Below, in pieces: positions 27,847-37,587 of a DNA stretch of 61,278 nt. The notes under the pieces were generated by a model. It worked only from the letters and a program-made list of their open reading frames with translations. It had not been told where the DNA came from and searched no databases. Origin of the DNA: Prasinococcaceae sp. CCMP 1430 (lineage: Eukaryota > Prasinodermophyta > Palmophyllophyceae > Prasinococcales > Prasinococcaceae); NCBI GenBank assembly GCA_013416795.1, contig RQSC01000020.1:142535-203812 (forward strand), written 5' to 3'. The position numbers and the translations under genes are program-made. Each line of letters starts with the position of its first letter. Position 1 is the first letter of the stretch.

Positions 27847-30475
27847 ATGGGGACGCGATGGAGCCCGCTGTCCGTGCTGCTTGCGCTCGGCTTCGTGCTG
27901 CAGCTCGGCACGGTGGTTATGCTGCTGACGGGGCTGGACGGCTTCGGCCGCGGCGGCGGCGGGCCGGACGCGCTCGCATTTGCCGCGGATGACGCGCCGG
28001 CGACCGGCCTCGAACCTCGGCGCAAGCACAGCGGGCGCGCAGCGCTCACGGGGGCGATGCTTACGGGGGGCGCGACGGCCGGGAAACTAGCGCGCACAGA
28101 CGGCGGCAGGGGTGGCGGTGAGCGCGAGCAGGGGCTGTCGACCAGCCTCGTCTTTCCTGCGCCGGCCTTCGGCACCGTGCCGGCGTACGACCCACGCCTG
28201 CACAACGGCGTCGCGATCGCGGTGAAAGTGCGTGTGCCCACTCGTGCAGTCTGAGCGCCTGCGCCCATGCTCGCTCTTCTCTGCGCGCGCTGACGTCCCC
28301 GCTTCACTCCGTCGCGGCACCGCGCGCCGGGCGTTGCCCCCGCGCGCCGCCCAGACCTTTAACAGGCCCGATTGCATCGCGCGCTCTGTGGAACGCTGGC
28401 GGTCCGTGCTGCCGCACGTGCCGTTCTACTACCTCGACGACGGGACGGAATCGACAGAAGCGAGCCTGGCGGCGCTCGCAGCGCATCCGCGAGCGACGCG
28501 CGTCGACGCCGGGGGGTTCGACGTTGGCACGGCCGCGGGGCGCAACATGCTTGTCGACGCGATCGCGCGCGATGGGTATGCGTACACCATCATGGCCGAC
28601 GAGGACTTCATGGTGGACGAGCGCTTTGACCTGCGCACGCTGTGGGGGGCGCTGCACGAGGCCGGCGCCGACATTGTTGGCATCAACCGCTGCGAGACGT
28701 ACGGACAGTGCCGCGGCCATCACGCGCTCGTGCGCGCCGAGGGGCGCATCTTCGTGCTGCCCAATGTCACGCGATGGGGCGCGCCGCCCACTCCCACCGG
28801 CGCGTGCGTGCGCACAGACCTCGTGCAGCAGATTTTCCTGGCACGCACGCAGAGCCTGGTGGACTCGCCCTGGGACGACTCGCTCAAGAACAACGACCAC
28901 TACGACATGTTTCTGTCTGCGCAGGCCAACGCTCTGAAGGTGTACTACTGCCCGGGCATTCAGGTCAGCCATGAGCCCCTGTGCCAGTGCACGGGCAAGG
29001 CGGCCGTGTCGCCGCAGGCCGCCGCGATGGGCGCGGGTTGCGCATCCCGCGGCAAGTACCTGCAGACGCGCGGGCGGCGCTGGGAGACGTTCGTGCCGTA
29101 CCTCGCGCAGAAGTGGAACTACAGCGAGCTTTGGGACGAGGAGTCAAAGATCATCAGGCCCCGCAAGGATGGCGCCACGGTCGTGCGCACGCCCTTCAGT
29201 CCGGCTCGCTTGACCGTCAGCGCAAGCGTGGGCGGCTCTCGTGCCGCCGCAGCGCTGCGCCATCTCGCGCCCATGCGGGTCCAGGCGCACGCTGCCGCTG
29301 AGGCCCTCGACGGCGCCAAGACTCTCAAGAAGGCAGAAATGCTACAGGTTGATAGATGCAGGTTCAGACAGACGATTGGAGACGGTGAAAACTCTGTGAG
29401 CTGGTCTGGACTCGGGACGGACTCGCTGTGCCCTTACTTGTCTACCCTCTTGCATGTGGACGACGCGAGCGGCGTTGGCGGCGTCCAGACAGCGCAGGTC
29501 GCAGAGACCAGTGCCGGCGTGGCTGTCGCACCTCGCATCACCATCGTGCTCCTCGCGCATGTCACCTCGGACGCGTCCAACGCACACGTGGGCGACCTCG
29601 TCGAAGCCGACCATCGTGACGCGCTCTCGGCAGTGATGTATGTGCAGGAGAGCGCGCGGGTGCTGGCAACCGAGCTGGGCGACGCCGCGGCAGCCGTGGC
29701 GCCCGCATTTCTTCTTGACGATGCCGGTGGGAGAGTCGCGTCGGAGCGGCTGGCGGACATGCACTGGGAGTGCTATCACGTCTTGTCAAGCGGCGACCCC
29801 GGAGTCGCAGCTGAGGCCGCGCGGGATGTTGCCCGCGCCTGCGGCAAGCACGCCTCTGCGGGCGGCAGCTCAGAGGTGATCCTGGTGGTGCTGCCCTCGC
29901 CGTGGGTGCGTGTGACGGGCGAGGCAGCGCGCGGCGTGCGAACCTTCGGCGCAGCGGATGGGTTCGCATATGCGCCCGTCGCGCCCTCATGGGCGGTGGG
30001 ACTGCTCGCGGCGCCGGTAGAGGATGTCGTGGCCGTGCTGGCGGGGGCGGGCAAGGGCGCCAACACCAAAGGCGTGCGCAAATCCGGACTAGGTGGCCTT
30101 CTCGCGCCTGCAGCTCGAGCACTGGCGCAATCCGGCTGGGTTTTGCTTCGAGACCGCCCCGCCGACGGGCTGAAAGACTTGGTGCGCTCGCCAGGACTGT
30201 CGCACGCGGAGCTCGCCGCGGCGGCGCTCAGCGAGCACATCTCCCTGCCACTTGACGGTGTGCTCGGCCACGCTGTCGCGCAAGCCGTCGCGCGCGTTGC
30301 GCCCGGGGCGGCCATGCGGAGCCTCAGCGTCGTCCGTGTGTTGGATGACACGAGCGGCGGGAAGCCAGTCGCGACCGAGACGCTCGTCGCCGAGCTGTTT
30401 GGCGTTGGCGGCAGAGCCGCGCGCCTCGCGCGCTTGCAACACCCCGTCGGCGACCGTCTCGTCGAGCTCAAGTGA
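27847..30475 (+). CDS. Type II membrane glycosyltransferase (GT2/B4GALNT-like) with unknown C-terminal domain
   Basis: The exons are 27847-28227 and 28355-30475, joined in phase 0 across a 127-bp intron (GTGCGT...CCCAG), giving 833 residues. The N-terminus has a signal-anchor (PLSVLLALGFVLQLGTVVML) and a stem. The junction rebuilds VAIAVKTFNRPDCIARSVER, the nucleotide-sugar fold start. FYYLDDG, AAGRNMLVDAIARDGYAYTI and MADEDFMVD (DxD metal motif) follow, then WDDSLKNNDHYDMFLSAQAN and VYYCPGIQVSHEPL, similar to beta-1,4-GalNAc transferase-like enzymes. It should be a Golgi lumenal enzyme. About 400 C-terminal residues after YLAQKWNYSELWDEESK have no domain I recognise. Donor and acceptor sugars are unknown. 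Confidence 0.8.
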
Positions 30476-30561
30476 CGCGTGTGATGAATACCACTAATAA
30501 TTTACTGGACTATAATTACATCACCACGTCCCGCCGGTGTGACCGAGCCCCTGCGGTGCGC

Positions 30562-31253
30562 TCAGTGAGGCATCTTGTCGCGCACATCACGCATTATCCT
30601 GCGCATGAACTTGAGCCGCGTGGTGGCCTCTGCCGCCGCGCGCACGTCCTCGCCCGCGAATGCTGCGCTCAGTGCGCTGACCTCGGTGGACACGCGTCCG
30701 TTTAGGCGATCGTGCATGTCCGTGAGGGCGTCGACACCCTTCGAAGCGGCGGCCTCGGCCTCCTCGTCAAGCTCCATCACCTCCATGAGCAGCGCCGGCG
30801 ACGTCGCGTTGCTCCCAGTCTCGTCACCCCCAATGAGGCCGAGCAGTGCCTCGGCGCGCTTGAGAGGGTCGCGCAAAGCGCCGACGGCGAGATTGACGGC
30901 GCGGGATGCCTCCTCGGCGGCAGCGACGACGCGGTCGCCGCCGCTTGCCGCGAACTTGTCCGGGTGCAGCTCACGCTGCAGGCCGCGATAGGCGGCCTCG
31001 AGCTCCTTTTCGTCGATGTCGAAGGTCCTGTCAAGGCCGAGGAGTGCGAAGGGGTCGTCGACATCAAATTTCCTGTCGAGGCCGAGAAGCGCGAAGGGGT
31101 CCCTACGCGCCATCTCCTCCGCCGCCTCGGCTGCTGGCTGCGGCACGTCGCAGCCGCCTGCGGCCGCGTTGCAGTACGGCGCTCGCTGGATGCGCGCGCC
31201 GCAGCTCGCGCACTCGGTGCGCGCGCCGCCGCGCACGGCTGCGGCAGCAAGAG
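30562..31253 (-). CDS. HSCB: Iron-sulfur cluster co-chaperone HSCB (5' end in gap)
   Basis: HSCB is the J-protein that delivers ISCU with its nascent Fe-S cluster to mitochondrial Hsp70. About 230 residues are visible. A Cys-rich N-terminal zinc site (CASCGARIQ, APYCNAAAGGC) typical of eukaryotic HSCB precedes the J domain with LQRELHPDKFAA (HPD motif). The C-terminal HscB oligomerisation helices follow (RAVNLAVGALRDPLKRAEAL; MEVMELDEEAEAA). The first J-domain strand/helix is duplicated: DPFALLGLDRKFDVD then DPFALLGLDRTFDID. The initiator and any targeting peptide are in the N run. It is convergent with the glycosyltransferase (86 bp) and divergent from the LysM gene. Confidence 0.9.
31012..31101 (-). 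repeat. Diverged 45-bp tandem duplication inside HSCB
   Basis: Two adjacent 45-bp units (31057-31101 and 31012-31056) encode 15-residue repeats at the start of the J domain, differing at two residues and about ten bases. The extra copy lies before helix I of the J domain. Confidence 0.85.
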
Positions 31254-31335
31254 NNNNNNNNNNNNNNNNNNNNNNNNNNNNNNNNNNNNNNNNNNNNNNN
31301 NNNNNNNNNNNNNNNNNNNNNNNNNNNNNNNNNNN
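31254..31335. other. Assembly gap (82 N)
   Basis: Run of N between two divergent genes. It hides the starts of both HSCB and the LysM protein and their common promoter. The true gap is probably longer than 82 bases, since two N-termini and a promoter must fit. Confidence 0.99.
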
Positions 31336-33074
31336 CGCGCGGCAGCGCGGGCGGCGTTCGGCAACGCCGCCGCTGCGCCCCCGAGCGCGCGGCCCTACAC
31401 CGTGCGCCCGGGCGACACCGTGTCGTCCATCTGCAGAAAGAGAGGCTTCGATGAGAAGCAGGTGCGGGTAGGCAGGGTGGGGCGCGATGCAAGAGCTCGC
31501 GCGCGCGCGTGCGCGGTGCCTCGGGTCCCGCCTGCCCGCACCCATCCCAGCGAGCGTTTGCGCCCGCTCAAAATACCGCCCGCATGCGCTGGCGGGGGAT
31601 GTTGCCGTGGCAGCACACGCGCACCCACGATGATGTCCGCCGCACCGCCAAAATGCTGCAACAGGTGCACTGCGGGGAAGGGATTGGGGCGCGTGCATCG
31701 CATCGCGGCGAGGCGCGCTTGCCGCACCCCTCCTGCTCCAACCCCCCGCTGGCTCGCTCCCCTCGGGCAGCGCGTGAATGTTTGTGAACCTCAAAAGCGT
31801 GTACGCATCCTGGCGGCCCCTCCGGACCGTTTGAGAGGTGCTCGAGGGGCGCGCTCGCGGCCGTGCTGTGCTAGCCTAGCAGTCGCCGCGTCCTGACGAG
31901 CCTCCCTGCGCCCGCCCGCCCGTGCCCGCCCGTTTCGCCGGGTGCGCGCTCAACAGGTGTACGCGATGAACCCGATGCTGCGAGGCGGGGAGGGTGCGTC
32001 GACGCTCTCGCCTGGCCAGACGATCCTCGTGCCGGGCGCCAAGTACAGCGCCCGCGACATGGAAATCCTCGCGGGGCTCGCTGCGGGGGTCGGCAAGGGA
32101 GGCGTGCGTACGTACCCCGCGCGCGAGGGCGAGACCGCGGAGGCGGTCGCCTCGGTGCGCGACGTGACGATGGCGGAGCTACGCGAGCTCAACCCAGGCC
32201 TGAACGTGCGAAGGAAGCTCAAGGGTGGAGAGACACTGGTGCTTCCGCCGGGCAAGTTTTCCGAGCGCGAGTTGGAGATGCTTCAAGGGATCTTGCCGAC
32301 GAGCTCGTACACTGGAAAGGACGCTCCCAACCTGATCACGGGCCTTGTGAATGCGGTGACCAAGGCCAAGGCCGGCGCGGGCGCGCGGCCCTACACAGTG
32401 CGCGCTGGCGACACGGTCGGCTCGATCTGTGCGAAGCGCGACATCCCGATCGACCTAGTGATTTCGCTCAACCCGGTGCTGAAGGAGTCGGGCGGCGACG
32501 TCCTGCTGGCGGGCGAGAAACTGCTCATCCCTGGCCACCGCTACAGCGCTCGCGACCGCGAAATCATGGCGGGCATCGCGACGGGTGTCGGCAAGGGAGG
32601 CACGCGCACGTATCCGCTGCGCGAGGGCGAGCGCCTCACCGACGTACTGCGCGCGAGGGACATTAGCATGGCTGAGGTGGAGGAGCTCAACCCTGGCGTC
32701 AACCTCAAGCAGCTGCCAGCGGGGGCGACCATCATCCTGCCAGGCAAGGTCCGTCTCGTGCGCGCACCCGCACGCTGTGCTGGGTGCTCCGCCGGGTGCT
32801 GCCCTGGCGCCTGCTCTCGCGACGTCGCTTGTCTCCCTGTGACGCTGACCGCGCCCCCACCCCCACACACACACACACACTTTCAAATGACTGGCGGCGG
32901 GCGCCGCAGTTTTCTCGCCGCGAGCGGGAGGTGCTGTCGGGTCTGATGCCCGCGCAGGTCACCGGCTCGGCCAATACGCCCCTCGCTGGATTCGCGACGG
33001 TGTCGCTCACCGCTGCCGTTGCCGCAATCGTCGCCGGTTCGTGGCTCTCAAAGCGCTGGAGCTCGGGTAAATGA
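31336..33074 (+). CDS. Multi-LysM tail-anchored membrane protein (5' end in gap)
   Basis: Visible exons are 31336-31461, 31957-32748 and 32910-33074, all joined in phase 0 (GTGCGG...AACAG, 495 bp; GTCCGT...CGCAG, 161 bp). The first junction completes a LysM motif: RPYTVRPGDTVSSICRKRGF then DEKQVYAMNPML. Four LysM modules are present as two similar pairs, each with a linker [KR]YSARD-EI-AG-A-GVGKGG and ending PPGKFSERELEML or PGKFSRREREVL. The C-terminus LAGFATVSLTAAVAAIVAGS then WLSKRW is a tail anchor. LysM modules bind N-acetylglucosamine polymers, but in algae also occur in plastid proteins of unknown ligand. The location is not clear without the N-terminus. Confidence 0.82.
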
Positions 33075-33206
33075 CTCAGAGACATCTCCAATACGCACAG
33101 TATCAATCATGCACACCTTGGCTGCGCGCTGGCGCTTGTGCGCACATGTTGGGCGTGCCCTGCAACGCACACAGGTCAATTTTACCACCGCGGGCTCCCA
33201 CGAAGC

Positions 33207-33830
33207 TCACAGCCCCTGCAAGGCCTTCAACCGCTTTGCAGTCTCCTCGTCGAGCTCGTCCTCGACATCCGCTTCCGACGCCTTGCGCTTCCCCGCGCCC
33301 GCCGCCTCGGCCGCTGCGCCGGGCGCCTCGGCCTCGAGCTCGTCCTCGTCAGGCAGAGGGGTGTTCCACCAGATTGGCGCGCCCTTGTCGCTGCTGCAGC
33401 ACGACACGCAGCCCGTCGTGGCGGCCGGGGCGAGCTGCGCGTGGTGGCGCTTGTGCAACGGTATGCGGCAGATCGACGTCGTGCCGAAGTTGGTGTTCTG
33501 CGTAGAGATGGCTTGCAGCGAGCACAGCTTCTCGTACCCTTGCTTGCGCCACTGTTTCATGAGCGGCATGTCAACCACCTTCTCGCGCCCGAGCCACTCG
33601 TACAGCTCGCGCGAGATGGCCTTCTTGCGCCAGAAGAGGTCGTAGACGTAGCGGCTCTTCTCCCAGTGCAGCCGCGTGATGCGCCACGTGAGCTCGTTCT
33701 TGCGCTTGCCAGAGTGGTCCTCGTTGACGGCGTCGCGCAGCTGCTCCTCGTACTGCTGGATCGTCTCACGCACGAGGTCGATGCCCGGCGGGGGCCGGCG
33801 CGTGGCAATCTTGCGCTTGAGCGTCGACAT
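33207..33830 (-). CDS. BUD31: BUD31 / G10 spliceosomal protein
   Basis: BUD31 is a conserved component of the activated spliceosome (NineTeen-related). The 207-residue protein begins MSTLKRKIATRRPPPGIDLV. ITRLHWEKSRYVYDLFWRKK, AISRELYEWLGREKVVD and LIAKWKKQGYE-type LMKQWRKQGYEKLCSLQAIS are followed by the Zn-binding end NFGTTSICRIPLHK...CVSCCSSD. Family members are usually about 145-160 residues; here there is an extra acidic/Ala tail of about 50 residues (DEDELEAEAPGAAAEAAGAG, then a KRKASEADVEDELDEE stretch). It is convergent with the LysM gene (132 bp) and divergent from NOP14. Confidence 0.95.
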   Translation of the reverse strand: MSTLKRKIATRRPPPGIDLVRETIQQYEEQLRDAVNEDHSGKRKNELTWRITRLHWEKSRYVYDLFWRKKAISRELYEWLGREKVVDMPLMKQWRKQGYEKLCSLQAISTQNTNFGTTSICRIPLHKRHHAQLAPAATTGCVSCCSSDKGAPIWWNTPLPDEDELEAEAPGAAAEAAGAGKRKASEADVEDELDEETAKRLKALQGL

Positions 33831-34527
33831 GGCGTCGGTCTTCCTTTGAGGGCTCGATGCGCGAGGCTAGTGCCTCGTCGGCTGCGCACGAGGGCAGCGC
33901 CCCGCCCAGCGCGCGCCGCAGACCGCTGCGCGCGCCCCGCTTCGCCCCAGCCCGCGAGCGCCCGCGCGCACCGGGGTCGCCGCCCGCCCGCCTTTTCCCC
34001 GCCTCGCTACCTCCAACTCGCGCGCCCCGTCGTCCTCAAAGGCGGGCTGGCACACCGCCCGCCCCGCCCGCACCCGCCTCGCCTTCACCCGCGCGCGGTG
34101 TGGCGCGCGGCCGCCCCCCGTGTGCTGCTGCGGCGCGCAGACATTACGGATGGGACGACAAATGTCTCCGAGTCTTCACACTTTCGATCTCGAATTCCAT
34201 AATAATTCACACTCAAAATTTAAAATGGGGAAACGACGCGACGCGGAGGCAGACCCTTCACATCGCGTGGTCGCGGCCCCGTGTTCTTTTTGGCCGGCGC
34301 TCGAGCTGCGGCCCGAGGTCGGAGTCGAACCCTCGCGCGGCGCGAGGCGCGGCGGATGCGCGTTTGATTTGGATTTGTTTTGATGGACTCCAGGGGTTGG
34401 GGTTTGGGTTTGGGTTTGGGTTTGGGTTCGGTCGCGGCGGCTGCGGCGGCGGCTGCGTCGCGCGCGCGGGCGGCGGCACAGCACGCACGGGCGCGGGCGC
34501 GGCGGGCGCAGGCGCCGTGCGGGGGGG
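33831..34527. promoter_or_regulatory. Divergent promoter region, BUD31 / NOP14
   Basis: This 697-bp region has a marked AT-rich core at 34140-34240 (including ATAATAATTCACACTC) and a GGGTTT hexamer run at 34401-34429 close to the NOP14 start. The segment at 34320-34345 resembles a tRNA B box but no tRNA fold surrounds it. No gene otherwise seen. Confidence 0.45.
34401..34429 (+). repeat. (GGGTTT)n short tandem repeat, telomere-like and G-quadruplex-prone
   Basis: Almost five units of GGTTTG/GGGTTT lie about 100 bp upstream of the NOP14 start. Five GGG runs with TTT loops satisfy the usual G-quadruplex pattern on the + strand. It differs from the TTAGGG telomere unit. Confidence 0.85.
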
Positions 34528-37491
34528 ATGGGGCGCAAGCAGAGCAAGTCCTCGGCGAAGGCGTCGCGAGGCGGCGGCGGCGGCGGCAGCGGGGGCCGTC
34601 GCGCGGGCGCGGGAGCGGATGGCGAGGGCTCGCTCTTCGACCGGCGCTTCACCAAGAACAAGTTCAGCGTGCTGGGTCGGAAAGTGAAGGGCGCGGGCGA
34701 CGGCACCAACGTGGCGCGGCGTCGCTCGGAGGCACAGGCGAGGCGCTCGAAGACGCTGCTCGACGAGTTCCGCCGCGCGGGCGAGGGCCGGCGCAACGCG
34801 TTCGACGACCGCCGCCTTGGCGAGCGCGACCGTGACCTCGCGGGCGATGAGGACGCCAAAGCAATGCTGCGCTTTCAGCGACTGCGCGCAGGCGGCGGGC
34901 GCAAGGCGCGCTTCGCGCTCGGAGAGGACGACGAGGGCGGCAGTGGCAGCGGATTCTTCACGCACAACGGCCGCGCGCTGGGCGAGTCGCTCGACGCCAC
35001 CGAGCTTCTCGACGGCGGCGGCGAGGGCAGCGACGGCGACGAGGATGACCTCGACCGTGCTCTCGACGGCAAGCTCACCGACGCGCTGCAATTTGGCGGC
35101 GGCTATCGGGAGGCTGCGGCCAACGCCGCAAACGCCGGCGCAGACCCTGGCCGCCAGAAGACCAAGCGCGAGGTCATGGCCGAGCTCATCGCCAAGAGCA
35201 AGGCCTTCAAGCACGAGCGCCAGAAACTGAAGGAGGAAGACGAGGAGCTGCGTAATCAGCTCGACGAGACTTTCCGCGAGCTCGCGGCTTCGGGCGCTCT
35301 GGCCAAGGGGAGCTCAAGGGGGCCGATGGGCGCCACCCCTCGCGGCCGCGAGGTGCCGGACGAATTTGACAAGCAGGCGAGAGCGCTCGGCATGGAGGCG
35401 CGCGGCCACGCGGGCAATCGCACCAAGACCGCCGAAGAGGTTGCCGAGGAGCGACGCGAGCGCCTGGAGGAGCTTGAAGCGCAGCGGCAGCGACGCATGC
35501 GCGGAGACCTCTCTTCTGACGACGAGGACGGCGCTGACTCAGACGGCGGGGCTGATGGGCGCGCCGGCCGGCCGGCGCGCAAGCCGCGCAAAGAGAGCGG
35601 CGACGCCTTGGATGAGAACTTCGTGCTCTCCGACGAAGAGGGCGACGAAGATGCCGACGAAGACTCTGAGGATGAAGACGATATGTCCGGCGAGGAGGCC
35701 GATGGCGAGGCGGGCGCTGGGCCGGGGTCGGATGAAAAGGAGGATATGGACTCCGGGGAGGACGAGGACTACGATGACGACGAGGATTACGACGAGGAGG
35801 CGGAGGCAGCAATCGACGCGCGCATCGCCGAGGCACTGCGGCAGAGACGCGCGATGGAGGCCGGAGCGGCCACCAAGCCCCTCGCCAAGGCAGGTGACGG
35901 CGCGGGCGAGCCCGCATTTGAGCAGGACGACAGTGACAGCGAGGGCGCGGGCGACAGGAGCGACGCAGAAGCTGGCGGCACGCGGGGCGGTCGCGGTACG
36001 GGTGCGGAGGGAGCGAGCATAACAGCCGAGGCTATGGCCGCGGCGCGCAGTGCGCTGCCCTTCACCATCGCCGCGCCGGCAACGTACAAGGAATTCGCAA
36101 TGCTCGTGCGCGACAGGCCAGCATCGGAGCTCGCCGAGGCAATCGAGCGCATCCGCGCGTGCACGGCAGTCGAGCTATCCCACGAGAACCGCCGCAAGTT
36201 GCAATCGTTTTATGGTGTGCTGCTGTCGCACTACGGTGCGGTGTCGGACGCTCTACCCTTGGACCAGCCGATGCTCGACGCAATGGTCACGCCGCTGCTT
36301 GAAATGACCGCACAGCTGCCGCTGTACGCGGCGACGGCTGCCCGGGCGCACCTGCTGCAGGCACACACGAAGCTGTGCGACGCGCTTGAGGCCAAGGGTG
36401 GCTCGCACGCACGTTGGCCCGCGCGCCGCACCATGCTCATGGTGAAGCTTTGGTGCATGGCCTTCCCAGTGTCGGATGCGCGGCACCCGGTGGTTACGCC
36501 CGTGTCCCTGCTGCTCGGCCACGCACTGTGCATGTGCCCACTGGAGCGCGCGCAGCACGCAGCACACGCGCTCTTCTGCGCGCAGCTCGCCACTCACATG
36601 GCAACGCCCGGTGGCAGGCTCTTTCCGGAGGCCATCGTCACGCTCGCACAGCTGCTCGAGGGAGCCGCCCCCGAGGGCGCCGTGGAGCCAAATCCGACCG
36701 CGGAACCGGCCCGAAGAGCGAAACCATTGCTGCGCGTGGACGCGGGCGCGGACCACGCCGATGCGGACGAGCTTGCTGAGCTCGTCGACACCAACGCGGG
36801 ACCTGCAGAGCTGGTGCTGGACTTCGGGGAGGTCATGGACAGCGCGGAGCTCATGGAGACGGGCGCCGACGCTGATGGCTCGGCAGAGGATCTGCTGACC
36901 TCGGTGCGTTTCCGGCTGGGCGCGACCACCGCAGCAGCGGCGTGCGCTGCGCGTCTCGCCGAAGGGCTGCGTGAGCTGCCGAGCGCCGCCGAGGCGCTCG
37001 AACCGCTGGCAGTTGCGCTGCGTGCGTGTGAGGACGCCGAGCACTGGCCAGTGGCCCTGCGTGCGCACGCCGGGGCGTGCGCTCAGCGCGTGCAGCACGT
37101 GATGGACAGCTGCGTGGCCGGCCGCGTGCCGCTCAGGATGTTCGCGGATAGGAAGGCGGTGCGCAGCATCAAGCAGTTCACGCCGAGATTTGAGGAGGAC
37201 TTCAACCCTCTGCAGAACTATGACCCCGATCGCGAGCGGGCGGACGCAAAGAAGATGAAGCGCCAGATTGCGAAGGAGGCGCGCGGTGCGGCGCGTGAGC
37301 TTCGCAAGGACAATCACTTCCTTGCAGATGCGCGCGAGGAGCGGCAGGAGGCCAACCGCGAAGAGATCGCCGCCGGCCACAAGCGCGGACGCGCGCTTCT
37401 TGAGGAGACAGAGACAGCATGGAAAACAGGGGGCGGCAAGCGCAAGAAGGCGAGCAGGCTGCGCGACCTCAAGGCCGCCGGCAAGCGGTAG
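34528..37491 (+). CDS. NOP14: Nucleolar protein NOP14, small-subunit processome
   Basis: NOP14 is part of the U3 snoRNP/SSU processome needed for 18S rRNA maturation. The 987-residue single-exon protein opens with MGRKQSKSSAKA and the family's FDRRFTKNKFSVLGRKVKGA, ARRSKTLLDEFRRAGEGRRN and AFDDRRLGERD. A long acidic middle (for example DEEGDEDADEDSEDEDDMSG) matches the usual Asp/Glu tract. The C-terminus PLRMFADRKAVRSIKQFTPR, then FEEDFNPLQNYDPDRERADA, KKMKRQIAKEARGAARELRK and a basic tail is diagnostic. Yeast Nop14 is about 810 residues. A shared divergent region with BUD31 would allow coordinated expression of RNA-processing genes. Confidence 0.96.
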   Translation: MGRKQSKSSAKASRGGGGGGSGGRRAGAGADGEGSLFDRRFTKNKFSVLGRKVKGAGDGTNVARRRSEAQARRSKTLLDEFRRAGEGRRNAFDDRRLGERDRDLAGDEDAKAMLRFQRLRAGGGRKARFALGEDDEGGSGSGFFTHNGRALGESLDATELLDGGGEGSDGDEDDLDRALDGKLTDALQFGGGYREAAANAANAGADPGRQKTKREVMAELIAKSKAFKHERQKLKEEDEELRNQLDETFRELAASGALAKGSSRGPMGATPRGREVPDEFDKQARALGMEARGHAGNRTKTAEEVAEERRERLEELEAQRQRRMRGDLSSDDEDGADSDGGADGRAGRPARKPRKESGDALDENFVLSDEEGDEDADEDSEDEDDMSGEEADGEAGAGPGSDEKEDMDSGEDEDYDDDEDYDEEAEAAIDARIAEALRQRRAMEAGAATKPLAKAGDGAGEPAFEQDDSDSEGAGDRSDAEAGGTRGGRGTGAEGASITAEAMAAARSALPFTIAAPATYKEFAMLVRDRPASELAEAIERIRACTAVELSHENRRKLQSFYGVLLSHYGAVSDALPLDQPMLDAMVTPLLEMTAQLPLYAATAARAHLLQAHTKLCDALEAKGGSHARWPARRTMLMVKLWCMAFPVSDARHPVVTPVSLLLGHALCMCPLERAQHAAHALFCAQLATHMATPGGRLFPEAIVTLAQLLEGAAPEGAVEPNPTAEPARRAKPLLRVDAGADHADADELAELVDTNAGPAELVLDFGEVMDSAELMETGADADGSAEDLLTSVRFRLGATTAAAACAARLAEGLRELPSAAEALEPLAVALRACEDAEHWPVALRAHAGACAQRVQHVMDSCVAGRVPLRMFADRKAVRSIKQFTPRFEEDFNPLQNYDPDRERADAKKMKRQIAKEARGAARELRKDNHFLADAREERQEANREEIAAGHKRGRALLEETETAWKTGGGKRKKASRLRDLKAAGKR

Positions 37492-37587
37492 AAAGAACGC
37501 CGAGCGCACACACCCCCGTTTGGATGCCCCTCGCTTGGGATTCAGATGCTGCAGATTAATACTTGTGAGTGACGCACAGGCACACGC

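Noticed and set aside
34315-34345. tRNA-like B box (GGTTCGACTCC on the - strand)
   Set aside because: No T-stem of 5 bp, no acceptor stem and no A box at the right distance could be drawn.
34401-34429. Interstitial telomere or chromosome-end scar
   Set aside because: Fewer than five units, GGGTTT rather than TTAGGG, and intact genes on both sides; more likely a promoter G-rich repeat.
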